A stretch of DNA of 64,000 nucleotides from Anastatus disparis (Eukaryota; Arthropoda; Insecta; Hymenoptera; Eupelmidae), in assembly GCA_017163975.1 (NCBI GenBank), contig JAFFSR010000035.1, forward strand, positions 1,275,001 through 1,339,000. Reading direction: 5' to 3'. This document shows, piece by piece, positions 12,240-24,492 of this stretch. A model generated the notes under the pieces. That model saw only the letters and a program-made list of their open reading frames with translations, had not been told where the DNA came from and did not search any database. Both the position numbers and the translations under genes were made by a program. Positions within the stretch are counted from its first letter, which is position 1. Each line of letters begins with the position of its first letter.

Positions 12240-13790
12240 TGTGTAAAATCTTTATACATGTAAAATACGTGCACACACGTACAAACACGTACACACACGT
12301 ACTTACACGTGAAAATATATGCTCACACGTACAAAAACGCAAACACACGTACAAATACGTACAAACATGCACAGATACGTATATTCACGTAAATACACGT
12401 ACAAACATGAAAACACGAGTACAAAAACATATACACATACAAACACGTACAAACACGTGCACACACGTACAAACATGTACAGATATATAAACACACGTAC
12501 ATATACGTACAAAAACGTAAAAACATGTACGTACACATACAAGCATGTAGAGACATGGACAAAAATATATACACACATACTTAGACGTACAATCACGTAC
12601 AAGCACGTACACAGACATACACACACGTAAAAACACGTATACAGACATACACACACGTTCAAATAGATGCTCACACGTGCAAATACGAACAGACACGTAC
12701 GAACGCGTACACACAGGTACGAACTCATACAAATACGAACACACATGTTCAAACACGTACAGATACGTGTACACACGTAGAAACACGTATACATACGTAT
12801 CAACACGTAACGACACGTACATGCACGTACAATCACATACAAACACGTATACATATGTACAAACACATACAAACATGTACACACACGTATAAACACATAA
12901 AAACACGAACACACATATACAAACACGTACAAACACGTACACACGCGTACACATACGTACAAACATATAAAAATATGTACCCACATGTATACACACGTCC
13001 AAACATGTAGAGACACGTACAACAATACACACACACACGTACAACCACGTGAAAACACGTGCACACACGTCTAAACACGTGCACACACATACAAAGACGT
13101 ACAATCACTTACATACACGTAGAAATACATGCACACACGTACAAACACGTGGACACACGCTAAATCGCGTACAAACACATACACAGGCACACACACGTAT
13201 AATTACGTAAATTCTCGTAAAGACACGTACAAACACGTACACACACGTACAAACACACACTCACACGTATAAACACATAAAAACACATACATACACATAC
13301 AGACACGTTCGATCACGTACAAACACGCATACACACATACACACACATACAGACACGTACGATCACGTAAAAATACGTACACACACATACGCACGTACAA
13401 ACACGTACAAACACGTACAATCACGTACAGCCACGTACAAATACATGCACACACGTACACACACGTACAAACACGTACACACAGGTACACACACGTACAG
13501 ACACATACGAATACGTACAGACACGTACAAACACGTACAAATATGTACGAACACTTTCAAACACGAACAAGCACGTACAAACACGTACATATACGTAGAA
13601 ACACATACTAACACGTACACACGTGCAAACACGTACAAACTTATACAATCACGTACACACACGTACAAACACACACGTGTAAACACGTACACACACATAC
13701 AACCACGTACAAACACGTGCAACCCGTACAATCACATGAAAACTCGTACAGACACGTACACACACTTACAAACACGTAAAATCACTATAG
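12240..13790. repeat. 10-bp minisatellite, unit ACACGTACAA and variants
   Basis: About 1.5 kb (roughly 150 units) in which CACGTAC recurs every 10 bp, with variants CACATAC, CACGTGC and CACGAAC. Because the unit has few stop codons, every frame on the minus strand stays open for long distances and gives Val/Cys/Tyr-rich low-complexity translations; these are not genes. Each unit carries at least one CpG (ACGT), and the minus strand carries TACGTG in most units. Confidence 0.93.
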
Positions 13791-14837
13791 AATATAAATA
13801 TATCCACAGGAGACAATAGCTAAAATTTTAAAAAACTTTCCGTCATAAAAACGTCACAATTACGTCACAGATAAGAAAAAATTTCAATTTTCAAAATTTG
13901 AAATGCTCAAAAACTTTTAAAATAACGTTATGGCACGTTTTGATATATGCAATGTGATTCTCTTTGATAAATAATCTATACATCTTGTGATTTTTATACA
14001 TAAAAATGTAATATTACGAGTTTAAATGAAGAATGAATATATTATAAGCAGATTTTTTCTTTTAGACCTAAAGCATTTTAATTGTTGTAAGCAGCGTAAT
14101 TGTTGCTAGTTTAAGATTATCATCAATTTTTTTTACTGCACTCAACAACTTTCTTAATCCTTTTGGAAAAACTTTTCTTGCGATCTCTCTCTTCCTTATA
14201 TAGCACCAAGTTTTCAGCTTATATTTTTTTTCAATTCTAATGAATTTGCTTTTTTAATTCTTTTATTGAATTTGCTTTTTCCATTTACTAATTAAATTTA
14301 CTTTTTCAAATTTCTTACTTGTTTTACTTTTTTGAATTCCTTATTTAGTTTTTTTTTTCAAAATTATTATTGACCGTACTTCAAGAGTTTTTTTTTTATT
14401 AATTATTATTCTCTTTATCTGATGTTTCATTTATTTTTTCTTCTAGTTATCTTCATGATATATGCTTCGCTTAAATCAAGAATTATGTCTAACCTTACTT
14501 TTAGCGGTCAAGTGGCTTCAATTTTTATCTTTTTTTATCTAACTCATTTTTAACTTAATTTCTTTCTACTTTCTTGCTTTAAATTAATAATAATTTTTTT
14601 TATTCGTTTTTGTACATATCTTTAATTTTTATTTTTTTTTATCTTTTTCTTTACTTTTGAAACTGACCGGATTTTCCGATTAGCTTACCATGGACTGCTA
14701 TCATGTTGGGATTGACAGAGGTTTAAGTGTCCGGGATCGGATAGATAATACTTATTTTCATATTCAATTGTTAATACACACTTTAAACTTTTTTAAGTAC
14801 AGTAATTATTGGATTATCCTTATTGTTCATATGTATG
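13791..14837. other. Pyrimidine-rich AT DNA without genes
   Basis: From about 14040 to 14660 the plus strand is strongly T-rich, with repeated words like TTTACTTTTT and TTTGAATTCC. No gene or clear repeat unit. Confidence 0.5.
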
Positions 14838-15451
14838 TATATATGCGGCATTTTTTGTGAATCGGTACTCCCCCCCTTCCCCAAAATTGTAGTGAACTAA
14901 AAAAATTGTGTGACGGCTTAAAATCTTCCTTTCATCATCTAGTTTCAGATACAGAGTGGCGTTTTAGAAAATTCAATATGGTGCACAAAACTTGGGAAGT
15001 TCGTAAATATTTTCCGGTATTTCGTGATAACTCGCTCAGTTTCGTCGTTTTTTTCTCAATGAAAATGAATAGAGCACAAAATTTTACATAGAAATATGGT
15101 ATTATAGTCAAGGTTAAACCACATTTTGAAGGTTATTTTTTGCAATCCTTATTTTGAATCGCTTGGCTATTATATCGGCTGAAAATGGATCTTGAATCAG
15201 TAAGCTCTTACATTCTTGAGATCGCCGCTTACGACCCTCATGTTCATACGATTTCAGCATGTTTTGGTTAAGGTCAAACGGAGGTCGAACACCTTAATTC
15301 GAATAATATAATTTTTTTTACTTCTGATTCTGAATCTACAGAAAATTCCACGTTGAGATAAGTTTTGATCTCACAGGAAAAAGCCCCTGTAAATGTTATT
15401 CCAAGGTTACCCTAAGGTCAAATCCTTCTTTGGTTTTCTCAACTGATATTT
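14838..15451 (+). repeat. Dispersed repeat family, copy A
   Basis: About 610 bp matching 54137-54773 in the same orientation, from TTTGTGAATCGG through AACTGATATTTA, and matching 16318-16735 in inverse orientation over its middle. Shared words include GCTTGGCTATTAT, GAGATCGCCGCTTACGACC and ATTTCAGCATGTTT. A 61-codon frame at 14906-15091 lies inside the repeat and has no support as a gene. Three copies in one window mark an interspersed element; no ends or transposase could be fixed. Confidence 0.8.
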
Positions 15452-15506
15452 AGACTATAAACGAGTCTCGGATAATCGGATTTTATGAATAAACTCGGAT
15501 TTTCGT

Positions 15507-15925
15507 TTTTATGCTATTAAACATCTGATAAATGGTATTCTACTTTGTTAGAATTTTAATCCTACTCTTCTATATTTTTTTCTCTGTTTAAATAATTTTC
15601 TCACTTACAATTTATAAGCAAAAATTTTGGTTTTTCGTTTTTTTATTATTAAACATCTAATAAGTGGTATTCTTCTTTGTTAAATTGTTAACCCCACCAT
15701 TCTATTTTTTTGTCTCTATTTGAATAATTTTCTCACTTACAATGCATATGCGGGAATCTTAAATTTTCGTTTTTATAATATTAAACATCTAATAAATGGT
15801 ATTCTTCTTTGTTCATATTTTGACCCCACTCTTTTATATATTTTCTTAGTTTAAATAATTTTGTTACTTACAATGCCTACGCGAAAACTTTAGATCCTCG
15901 TTTTTATAATATCAAAAATTTAACG
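15507..15925. repeat. About 132-bp tandem repeat, three copies
   Basis: The word ATTAAACATCT recurs near 15516, 15647 and 15780, with companions GGTATTCT, TTTAAATAATTTT and CACTTACAAT at constant offsets. It lies in the spacer between inverted copies A and B of the dispersed repeat, so it is probably internal to a larger element. Confidence 0.78.
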
Positions 15926-16317
15926 AATTTATTCTATTCGTTGTAATATTATATTTTACACAACGTGCGGGAATTTTTTTCTGCACGCTTTTTTCCGTGT
16001 GGAAATTTTTTTTTCGCATCCTTTTTTTCGTGCGGGAATAGGGCACTTCTCGTATGGAAAATTGTGTGGGAAATCGAACTTCCTTCATACCGTGTGGAAA
16101 AATATTTTACATATATTTGTTTCATCAAAATATTTATTTTAAACATATTAATCATGTAACATCAATTATTTTTATAGATTACTTACCTTTTAAGTTGTGT
16201 CTCAGATATACTACTACTACTGCAGGCTACTTTCTTAAGATATTTATTTTATTAAGGTCACACTGTCAACATTAGCATATAAATTCACAAATTATGAGAT
16301 CCAAACTTATCTTGACG

Positions 16318-16735
16318 AGGAATTTTCTGTTTATTCAGAATCAGAAGTAAAAAAAATTATATTATTCAAATTAAGGTGTTTGACCTCCGTTTAACCTTAA
16401 CCTAAACATGCTGAAATCGTATGGACATGAGGGGTCGTAAGCGGCGATCTCGAGAATGTGAGAGCTTACTGATTAAAGATCCGTTTTGAGCCGAAATAAT
16501 AGCCAAGCGATTCAAAATAAGGATTGCAGAAAATAACCTTTAAAATGTGGTATGACCTCGACTATAATGCTATATTTCTATGTAAAATTTTGTGCTGTAT
16601 TCATTTTTAGTGAGAAAAAAACGAAAAATTCAAAACTGAGCGAGTTATTATGAAATTTCGAAAAAATTTTACAAACTTCCCAAGTTTCATCCACCATATT
16701 GGATCTGAGATTGCCTTGTGTTTTATTTAATAAAG
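16318..16735 (-). repeat. Dispersed repeat family, copy B (inverted)
   Basis: Inverse of about 14960-15360 in copy A, with TTCTGATTCTGAAT, CTTGGCTATTAT and GAGATCGCCGCTTACGACC readable on the minus strand. With copy A it forms an inverted pair around 15450-16318, which is the geometry of long terminal inverted repeats. Copy C at 54137 stands alone, so the pair could also be two independent insertions. Confidence 0.75.
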
Positions 16736-17451
16736 AGTTTCGCGTTATGTCACACTTACATATATCGTCTACTTTATTGCATGCTGTATCACCTTACCTT
16801 GTATTTCATATTTTTACATAATCAGTGGGTACTTATTTACATATAATCTCTTTTTACATACTCGCGACTTTTGATATTTTAATAGTGTTACATGTTACAT
16901 AATTACTCAAGCAATTACTCTTTACATGCATTTATCCTTATGCGATTACTCTCGCTCATACGATTTTATATTTGTATGCACTTATGCATTTACTCTCACA
17001 CATGCTTATACTCAATACACATATAACCTAAATTATTTACATTTTTGCACATATAATCTAAATTATTTACATTTTTACATTTTTATGCCTTTAAAGGCTT
17101 CTATATACAATTCTTAAAAGTCCAGTCTCGTTGTGTATTTTTGTGCCAATCCGTAGTCCGCTTTTTTGTGAGATCTTGGGTCTCGTTGATCTTGTGCAAT
17201 AGGCTCCTGGCCAATTCTTCAAGGAAAAACATCTTGGTTAGGCTAACGGAACTCTTTAGCGATATAAATATCTGTGGAGAGCCCAATCAGCTTCACCTAT
17301 ACATTAACAAAAGAAATACATTATTAATACAATTTCGCTACAAAAAACTTACAACTAATTACACTTTATTTTATAGTGAGAAACTAGTGTACAAAATCTA
17401 ACTTTTTTTTACGTCTACGTTACGCTTTTTATTACTCCTACTTACATTTTC
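16736..17451. other. AT-rich DNA next to the gypsy element
   Basis: Holds two tandem copies of a ~24-bp word (TAAATTATTTACATTTTT, about 17025-17080). A 61-codon minus-strand frame (17286-17101) is rich in Lys/Thr/Asp and could be leftover coding DNA of the neighbouring retroelement, but I cannot recognise it. No LTR could be delimited. Confidence 0.4.
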
Positions 17452-17836
17452 TTATATTAAAATACTATTTATATTTCTTCGCCTTAAAATATTTGGAACG
17501 AATTTCTCTCTCTTTCTATTTTTTTCTATATCATCATTATTTTGTACTACGTTTGAACTTAATTTATTGTTTTTTAACACCATTTCCCTACTGTTCGTCA
17601 TGTTTGACTGATCGCTAACGCTACCCGTATTGTCATAATACCTTTCGCTAGATACGTCATACTCGTTATTATTTAACTCGTCGTTCGTATACACTTTCTC
17701 ATTAACTATCTCTTACTGCATGATTTTCTTCCTCTAGTGCATCATAATTTTCTGCAATTGCGGGTGGAGCCTCCTCATGGATTCGTGCTTCAACTACTAC
17801 TGTATTTTCTTCGCTTACTGTGTAAGTATCGTCAGT

Positions 17837-19633
17837 CTATTGATTGTTGCTTTCATTATTTGCTCCATTATTACTACTACTACTTAGTTCAATACTGACA
17901 TTTTGGGTTTGATTCTCCTCTGTTGCACTATCTTCTACCTCACTTGCTAAAAGGTATGCTGGTTTAAGTCTTTCGACGTTCACCGTAACATCTTTATCTC
18001 CTTTTCTTATTACATAATTTCGGCCATTAACGTGTCTCGATATTACCTTAAATGGCCCTGTGTACGGTTGAACGAGAGGTGGTTTCACTGCCTTTATTCT
18101 CTCTAACACATGAGTGCAGTTCTGTAAGTCTTTATAAGCAAATGCCTTCAGTACATGATTATGCCTTACCGGCACCGGCCTAACCTCTCTCATATATTCC
18201 TTAAATTCCGATAGGAACATCGCATGATCTCGCACATCTGTGTCTCTGAACTCACACTTATCTCCCGGTATGGCCAATGTCGTTCCGTATAAGAACTCAG
18301 CTGGACTGGCCTCCGTGTCTTTCCTTAGGTGCGTTCTCAATCTTAATAAAACTGTGGAAAGGACTCTAGTCCATTCGCGTCCTTTCATATGACACATAAG
18401 TGCCGCCTTAAGGTCACGGTGCCATCGCTCCACCATACCGTTTGCAGCAGGGTGATACGCTGTTGCGCGAACCCTTTTACAACCTATAAGTTGCAGCAAT
18501 TTTAAGAACATGCTGGACTCAAACTGCCTGCCTTGATCCGTTGTTATGATCACAGGTGCACCGAAGCGTGACACCCACGTATCATAAAAAGCGCGTGCGA
18601 CAGTGGGAGCCGATACGTCGTAAACGGGCACCGCCTCCGGCAACCTAGTATACCTACCTATCATGGTCACAAGATATTTGTAACCATCGCTAAGTGGCAA
18701 CGGACCTACCAAGTCAACATGAACGTGGGCGAATCTCGCGTCAAGCTCGTTAAACTTCATAGGTAAAAACTTGTTTTCCCTAGTAACCTTGGATCTTTGG
18801 CATTCCATGCATGCTCTGCACCAAGATGTTATTTGCCTGTTCATGTTCGGCCACACATATTGCTTTCTAATCATTTTACTCGTTGACCGAGCAGATGGAT
18901 GTGCTTTATTGTGAAAGAGTTCAAAGATGACTGCTCTCAGTGTCTCGGGCACATATGGCCTGAGTACATCTTGCGCGATTTCGCAATAAAATAGCGTATT
19001 CTCTACACCATATTGCAACCTAACCAGTTTTAATTGATGCTGCGGGTTATTTACAATCTCCTGCAGCTGTTGATCATACACCTGTTTTTTTGCTATCTCA
19101 TCTAATGAGAATATTGTCGGAAACCTGAAATCGTCGACTCTTGATAGCGCGTCTGCTACTACGTTATTTTCGCCTGGTAAGTAACAGATTTTTACATTAA
19201 ATTCCGCGATGTATGCTAATTTTCTTGCTTGTAAAGCGGTGCAGCTATCTAAACCTTTATTTAACGCATGAGTCAACGGTTCATGGTCAGTATATACTTT
19301 GAATGTTCTACCCTCCAAGTTGTAGTTAAAATATCTGATGGCTTCATAAATGGCCATTAATTCGCGATCGTACGTAGAGTATCTCGATTGTGCGGGCGTG
19401 AATTTTTTTGAAAAAAATGCTAGTAGTTTCCACGAGTTATCTACTTTCTGCTCTAACGTTGCGCCCATAGCGAAATTTGACGCGTCTGTAACTAACCTAA
19501 CTTCTGCATTCTTAGACGAAAACGCGAGGTATGCTATATTCGCTAATTCTTTTTTAATAGTCTTGAAAGCTTGTTCTGCATCTTCGATCCATTCCACAGG
19601 ACGTTCATCTTTCTTCTTTATATCCTTAATCAT
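17837..19633 (-). pseudogene. gypsy pol, RNase H + integrase part
   Basis: 598 codons open. RNase H comes first: LVTDASNFAMGATL, then YDRELMAIYEAI and YTDHEPLTHAL. The integrase then shows an HHCC zinc region (HNKAH ... CRACMEC) and the DDE core: VHVDLVGPL, TTDQGRQFES and VERWHRDLKA. A GPF/RHVNGRNYVIR segment near the end resembles the GPY/F C-terminal integrase module. The frame ends at a stop at 17837; past it the same frame runs on through an acidic stretch to two stops near 17705, then shifts. It is separated from RT by an in-frame stop at about 19640-19650. Role: cuts and joins element cDNA into the genome. Dead by context though this part is well kept. Confidence 0.88.
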
Positions 19634-19639
19634 AGCAAC

Positions 19640-20157
19640 TAGATGTCTCTACACTTCGGCGGATTTTGGCAAGCTTTTCCTGTAAAAGTTTACCATTCCC
19701 AAGAATCGACGCATCTCGTCTTTAGTCTTGGGCTTCTTGAAGGCTCTTATAGCTTCGACCTTAGACGGATCTGGTTTGAATCCGTTTCTGTCGATCAAAT
19801 GGCCTAGAAAGATGAGTTCATTAACTCCAAACTGACACTTTTCGATGTTCAATTTGAGGTGGAACTTCTCCAACCTCTCTAGGACGATCTGAAGATGTTC
19901 TTGGTGCTCCTCGTCTGATGAAGATGCAACCAAGATATCATCTACGAATGCTAACACAGAGTCCAAGTCGCCCATGGCCTGGTTTATGTATCGCTGGAAT
20001 GTTTGGGCAGCATTCCTAAATCTGAACGTCATCACTAGGAACTCGTAAAGTCCGAATGGAGTTGTTACAGCCGTCTTTGGTACATCATCCGGGTATATTG
20101 GTATTTGTAGAAATGCTTTTTCTAAATCGAGTGCGGAAAAAATAGTTTTATCTTCTT
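19640..20157 (-). pseudogene. gypsy pol, reverse transcriptase part
   Basis: Continues in frame upstream of 20035 to about 20157, where [15 protein letters not shown] (motif A, catalytic Asp kept) begins abruptly. Then come [26 protein letters not shown], the FVDDILVAS box (catalytic DD kept), [10 protein letters not shown] and [23 protein letters not shown] then interrupts before the RNase H part. The first roughly one hundred residues of a usual RT are missing, because the upstream protease remnant abuts motif A directly. Confidence 0.87.
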
Positions 20158-20530
20158 AAGAGATTAGATCTGGAAGCAAATGGTAGTGCTTGATGATGTC
20201 GCCGCCTAAGATCGCATATGGTACATCCGCAACGATGAATGTCCATCTGATCTTATTCTTAAACCCGAAGTCTAATTCCCTATAAACGATTCCGTACGTA
20301 TCTATTTGTGTATTATTTGCTGCGTATAATTTTACGTGCATTGCTTTTTTTTTACTATTTTTTCTTTTCGGAACTAATTATACTTCCGTACCCGTATTCA
20401 TTAAAAATGTTTCTTCCGCTGCTTTGTCAATAACGTGGAGGCGTATGCTCTCTGTGTCCGACGAGGTTGCCCTCTCTACCCGTCTAAAGCGTCTAAATAT
20501 GTAGTCCAATTTGTAATACTTCCGCGTTTT
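20156..20530 (-). pseudogene. gypsy retropepsin remnant, active-site Asp lost
   Basis: The minus strand reads RLHVIDKAAEETF, then NTGTEV followed by a TAA (20380-20378) and LVP, then LYAANNTQIDTYG and IVADVPYAILGGDIIKHYHL. This is the layout of a Ty3/gypsy aspartic protease. The active site should read D[ST]G; here the first position is Asn (codon 20398-20396) and a stop lies three residues after the triplet. A short basic tail of Gag precedes it (about 20520-20450). After HYHLLPDL the sequence jumps to RT motif A. Confidence 0.8.
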
Positions 20531-20535
20531 CAACT

Positions 20536-21710
20536 GTTAAGAACTTGTAGTCTGTAATTCTTACAGATATAAGAGTATATTGAAACAACAATTGTGAAAG
20601 AAAAAACAATAATGTTATTAAAACAAAAAAATTGGTAATCAGGAATTAATTTTAGATCGGTTGATTAGAAAATAGATAAGTTGAAATGAATACTATAAAG
20701 CGAATAAGGACTAATTCAACATAAATAAATTATCTTAAACAATGAAAAATTATAGATATAGCTTTATTCTCAATTAAGAGTAATATTTGATCAAGTGTTC
20801 TATAGTTAATATAAAGAAATTTTACACATTTTTCTGAAAAATTTTGAGGTCAGGTTACTGATTTCTATTAGAAAGAGTGGTTTACATGTACGAAAGACTA
20901 TACATATTTAAAAATAAAGATAAAACTTCTAAAAAAATATCAACCTAAGCATATTTTTCAGTGAAGTAAGTTAAGAACAGAAAAAAAATGAATGAAATGA
21001 AAGTAGAAAACTAAGTATAAATGATTAATCATATCAGATTGTTCTTTTCAAGTTTTAATTTTAACTAATAGATTTCATAGTTTTAAGAAAAAATTTTTGT
21101 TCTTCATATTTAAGAAAGAGAAAAATCAAACATGTTAATTGATAAATTAGACCCTCAATCATAATATACAAAGTAATTAAACCGATTCGCTTTTAATCAT
21201 TTTCCTTAAAAATCATATGTTTAACAGAGAACTTTTAACCGGAAAAATTCTCAAACAAAGTTGAATTGAAAGAAATAATTGTAAACGCACAAAGATTAAT
21301 ATCGTTATTTACAACAAATTTCAATGTAGCTATTAAAACAATTTTAAAATAAATTTTAATACAATAATTAGAAATAAATCTTAGTCGGAAAACTCGAAGC
21401 TAACAAAACCGTACAAAATAAAATAGGATGATTAAGAAACAAGCAGATCGTCATTTCATTTATATAAAAAGAGATAAGAGTAAAGTCGTCAACGGCACCT
21501 TAGTGTCTGCGCCGAGTAAGATAAGATAATAACTACTACATTGCTTTCTGAATTTTGTGACTATTTTAAAAACAGAACAAAAGTATTTTACAATTTAATG
21601 ATGCATAGAAAATAAAGTAAAATATTTCAAATTTAATTTTAAATTTCCAAATAAATTAATAATGAAATCACTTAGTTTTCTCCTGAAGCAGATATTTTTG
21701 AAGAAAAAGT
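20536..21710. other. AT-rich DNA without recognisable genes
   Basis: No coding frame above chance. A TATATAAAAAG word near 21460-21475 followed by a less AT-rich stretch (21485-21530) could be a promoter of an old LTR, but nothing else supports it. Confidence 0.4.
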
Positions 21711-22381
21711 TTAAGGGCACAAAACACCTTTTTTTCGGCCCCACCATCGAATTTGGGTTTATAGCTTTTTTTATAGGAAATTTACTGTAGAATAAGCTCC
21801 AATAAGTTTTTTTACTCTATCTCATTTAGTTCCGTTTTTATGAAGAAATTAGTAGAATAAACTTTTAATTGATTTTTTGTTAATTTTGCTATTTTGAGAT
21901 TTTTCTCAAATTTTTAGCTGATCTTATTAAAACACTATGAGAACTTATTTTTTTATTATTTGATTCAATAATTCATAAATCATTAATTAATCTCCAAAAA
22001 GTTTTTTTTAAGAGATTTAATTTTGTTTTTATTTATTAAGTCTATAATGATATAATTTTTACAAATTAAAAAAATATTAAGAATTATTTTAAATAGGATC
22101 TTTTTAATTTTTATTGATTTTTTTTTAGATTTAATTGAAAAAAAAGAGTTTTTTTTTTAATTTTAACAAAATATTTATCTTGATTTAAGTTCTGAAAAGT
22201 TTTACATCCATATTTTATTCCGTTTTGATTTTGTAAGGAAACAAGTGGCACATAGTTATTCGTGTAATTTTTTATCAATTTGAATTTTGCGCGTTCGCGC
22301 TTTCTGCTCGTATCATTTTGCTACATGACAGTCAGTCTCAGCTATTTGTTTGGTCAGTTTGCAGTGAGTTTGTTTACTTAA

Positions 22382-22762
22382 GAAGGGGCCGAACTATCTG
22401 TCTTTGTCTAATAGCGTTTTTCATCATTTATGTAAACACTATCCAGTATAACAAGAAAAAAATAGCAGCCCCCGCTAGATATTAGTATAATAAGTAAATT
22501 TTGTAATAACAACCAAATTTTTTCACTGCGTAGTTTTTGAATAATTAGAGACCTACCAACAAAAGATAGGTTATATTCTAGATTGCTAGTAGGTCTCTAA
22601 TTAGTCAAAAACTATGCGGTAAAAAATTTGGTTGCTATTACAAAATTTACTAATTATACTAATATCTAGCGGGGGCTGCTATTCTTTTCTTGTTATACCG
22701 GATAGTGTTTACATAAATGATGAAAAACGCTATTAGACAAAGACAGATAGTTCGGCTCCTTC
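22382..22762. mobile_element. TTAA-flanked palindromic MITE, 381 bp
   Basis: Arms of about 180 bp (22382-22561 and 22583-22762) are near-perfect inverses around a centre near 22572. Ends read GAAGGGGCCGAACTATC and the inverse. TTAA flanks both sides (22378-22381, 22763-22766). It is non-coding. The high arm identity suggests a young insertion compared with its host element. Confidence 0.88.
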
Positions 22763-22962
22763 TTAAAGTGCATTTAAAAAATTATTAGTAGGTTTTGTGG
22801 TTTAATTTACGTGAAATTATTAATTTTTAATAAATTACACGTTCGCGAGTTATTTCATATTTTATGTGCGCCTGAAATTCTACTTTTATCTTAATAGAAA
22901 GTGCATTAGAAATGTAAAAAGCTTAAATTGACATTAAGAATACGAACCTCAAAAATGTAAAA

Positions 22963-23482
22963 TAATGAAAGAGATACCAGAGGCAGATTTCATAACTAAC
23001 ATCAAGATAGAAAACGATCTACAGAAAGATCTAAAAAGAGGCCAAGGAAATTTCTTAGTAAAAGTGAAAAAAATTCTTCTGAAGCTAAGAGAAGTAGACC
23101 CTCTACTTCTTTTTCTAAACTGAAAAGAATAGAATTTTCAAGTTCCAGGGCAAATGATAGAAATGTTGATACCAACGTTCTATCTTCTATGTTGGAAAAA
23201 TTGTGTTGCAGCGTGTGCCATCATAAGATGAAATTTATTGAAACCTCTTTTGGAGGATAAGGATTCAAAATTAATATGATTTGTGATTTTTGTGATGAAT
23301 AAACAACTGTAAACTCTAACAAGAGAGAAAGTGCTATGGACAATACGTATAAAGTTAACAGATAGAATGCTCTTGCTGTTCGTGTACTTGGCCATGGACT
23401 TGCAAGTTTGTCTAGTTTTCGTAGTTTAATAGGTTTATCAAAGCCAGTTGCCCAGTCAGAGTTCAATGCTATAAGTTATTAA
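22963..23482 (+). pseudogene. Decayed Mutator/Kolobok-like transposase N-terminal region
   Basis: One frame, read through several stops, gives a basic Ser/Lys/Arg-rich start (STERSKKRPRK), then a zinc-ribbon-like CCSVCHHKM ... ICDFCDE, then ALAVRVLGHGLASLSSF and LIGLSKPVAQ. A cysteine pair region followed by a motif of the type R-x3-A-M-R-x2-G-x-G and then P-x-P-V is a pattern I recall from a widespread animal transposase family, but this is memory of a pattern, not a search. In-frame stops at GG-stop, DE-stop and NR-stop make it a pseudogene. It lies inside the TTAA element and is probably its original transposase. Confidence 0.45.
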
Positions 23483-24492
23483 ATAACAAAAGTATACTAA
23501 CAAGTGGCAAAAGGTTCTACATCTAAAGCTGTTAAAAAATAACTTGAATTATTACATATTTAGATATAAATTCTATTTGATTTTTACAACAAATACATAG
23601 TTTCATTGCTGAATAAGGGTGAGTACTGACAAAATATCTTATAATAAGAAAGATTATTTTTATTGATTACACAGGCCCACAAAAAAACAAAAGTATCTGT
23701 GCAATTGACCAAACCTATATATTCTTATGTATTTTTCGACGCTGAATCCGAATTTGCAATAAAAAAGTGGGGTCAGCTACTTTTTTATGGGGTTTTGCTC
23801 GAAAAACCTCATTTTTTACGGTTTTTTCATGGTTTTTTTTCAAATAAAAAAAAATTAAGAAAAATTTAATTTTTTTGACTTCAGAATCGAATTCTACGGG
23901 AAAAAATACATCGAAAACCATGTTTTGAATTTTTTTTTTTACAGAAATTTCAACCCACCATACGGCGATGAAAAGGCAGAAAATCAGGAAAAGTGAAAAT
24001 TAGCTTCATATTTGATTAAAATGGCATTAAAATCAAGTTTAATGATTTTAAACCGATTTATAAACATTGAAAATACTATACTGGATGTTTTTGAGGTCGC
24101 TGATCACGAATTTCAAGTCATTTTTTTCAAAAAACAACTCTTAGTTGGCGTAAGTGGACAATAAACGTGATAAATTGATATTTTTTTCAAAAAATCGATG
24201 TTTTGGATACTGTTCTGGAGGTTTTCCACTACATAAATCACAAAACTAGAACCTTTTTCGACTCTTGATCATAAAATAAGACTTAGAACTTATGTATAGC
24301 GATATTCATAAAATCCATTATATTATTTTTAGCTTCTTTTAAGAAGTGCCTTAGAGTTTTAATGGGTTAATCAATTGAGTTTGTAGAATTTTCGCTAATA
24401 CTTCGCAACTTCGATAGTGAGATGTTGGATACTGGATATTGACGATATCTATTTTTATTTTTGTCTTCCAAAAAAATATTATAAATAAAGTA

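Larger units (their letters stand above)
17452..20535 (-). mobile_element. Ty3/gypsy element of CsRn1 type, truncated and decayed
   Basis: On the minus strand the order is a short Gag-end/protease remnant (about 20530-20156), reverse transcriptase (20157-19649), RNase H and integrase (19633-17837), then an acidic tail to about 17452. The domain order PR-RT-RH-IN defines Ty3/gypsy; the integrase style resembles the CsRn1 clade. Most of gag, the first part of RT and both LTRs are missing or not recognisable. Three kinds of damage are visible: in-frame stops, a deletion between protease and RT, and a substitution at the protease active site. It cannot be autonomous. Confidence 0.85.

Noticed and set aside
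12136..13819. Many overlapping Cys/Val/Tyr-rich frames up to 253 codons
   Set aside because: All come from the stop-poor 10-bp minisatellite and exist in several frames at once; no start, domain or splice context.
23180..23466. Two short minus-strand frames opposite the decayed transposase
   Set aside because: The plus strand carries the conserved Cys and Gly motifs; these are shadows.
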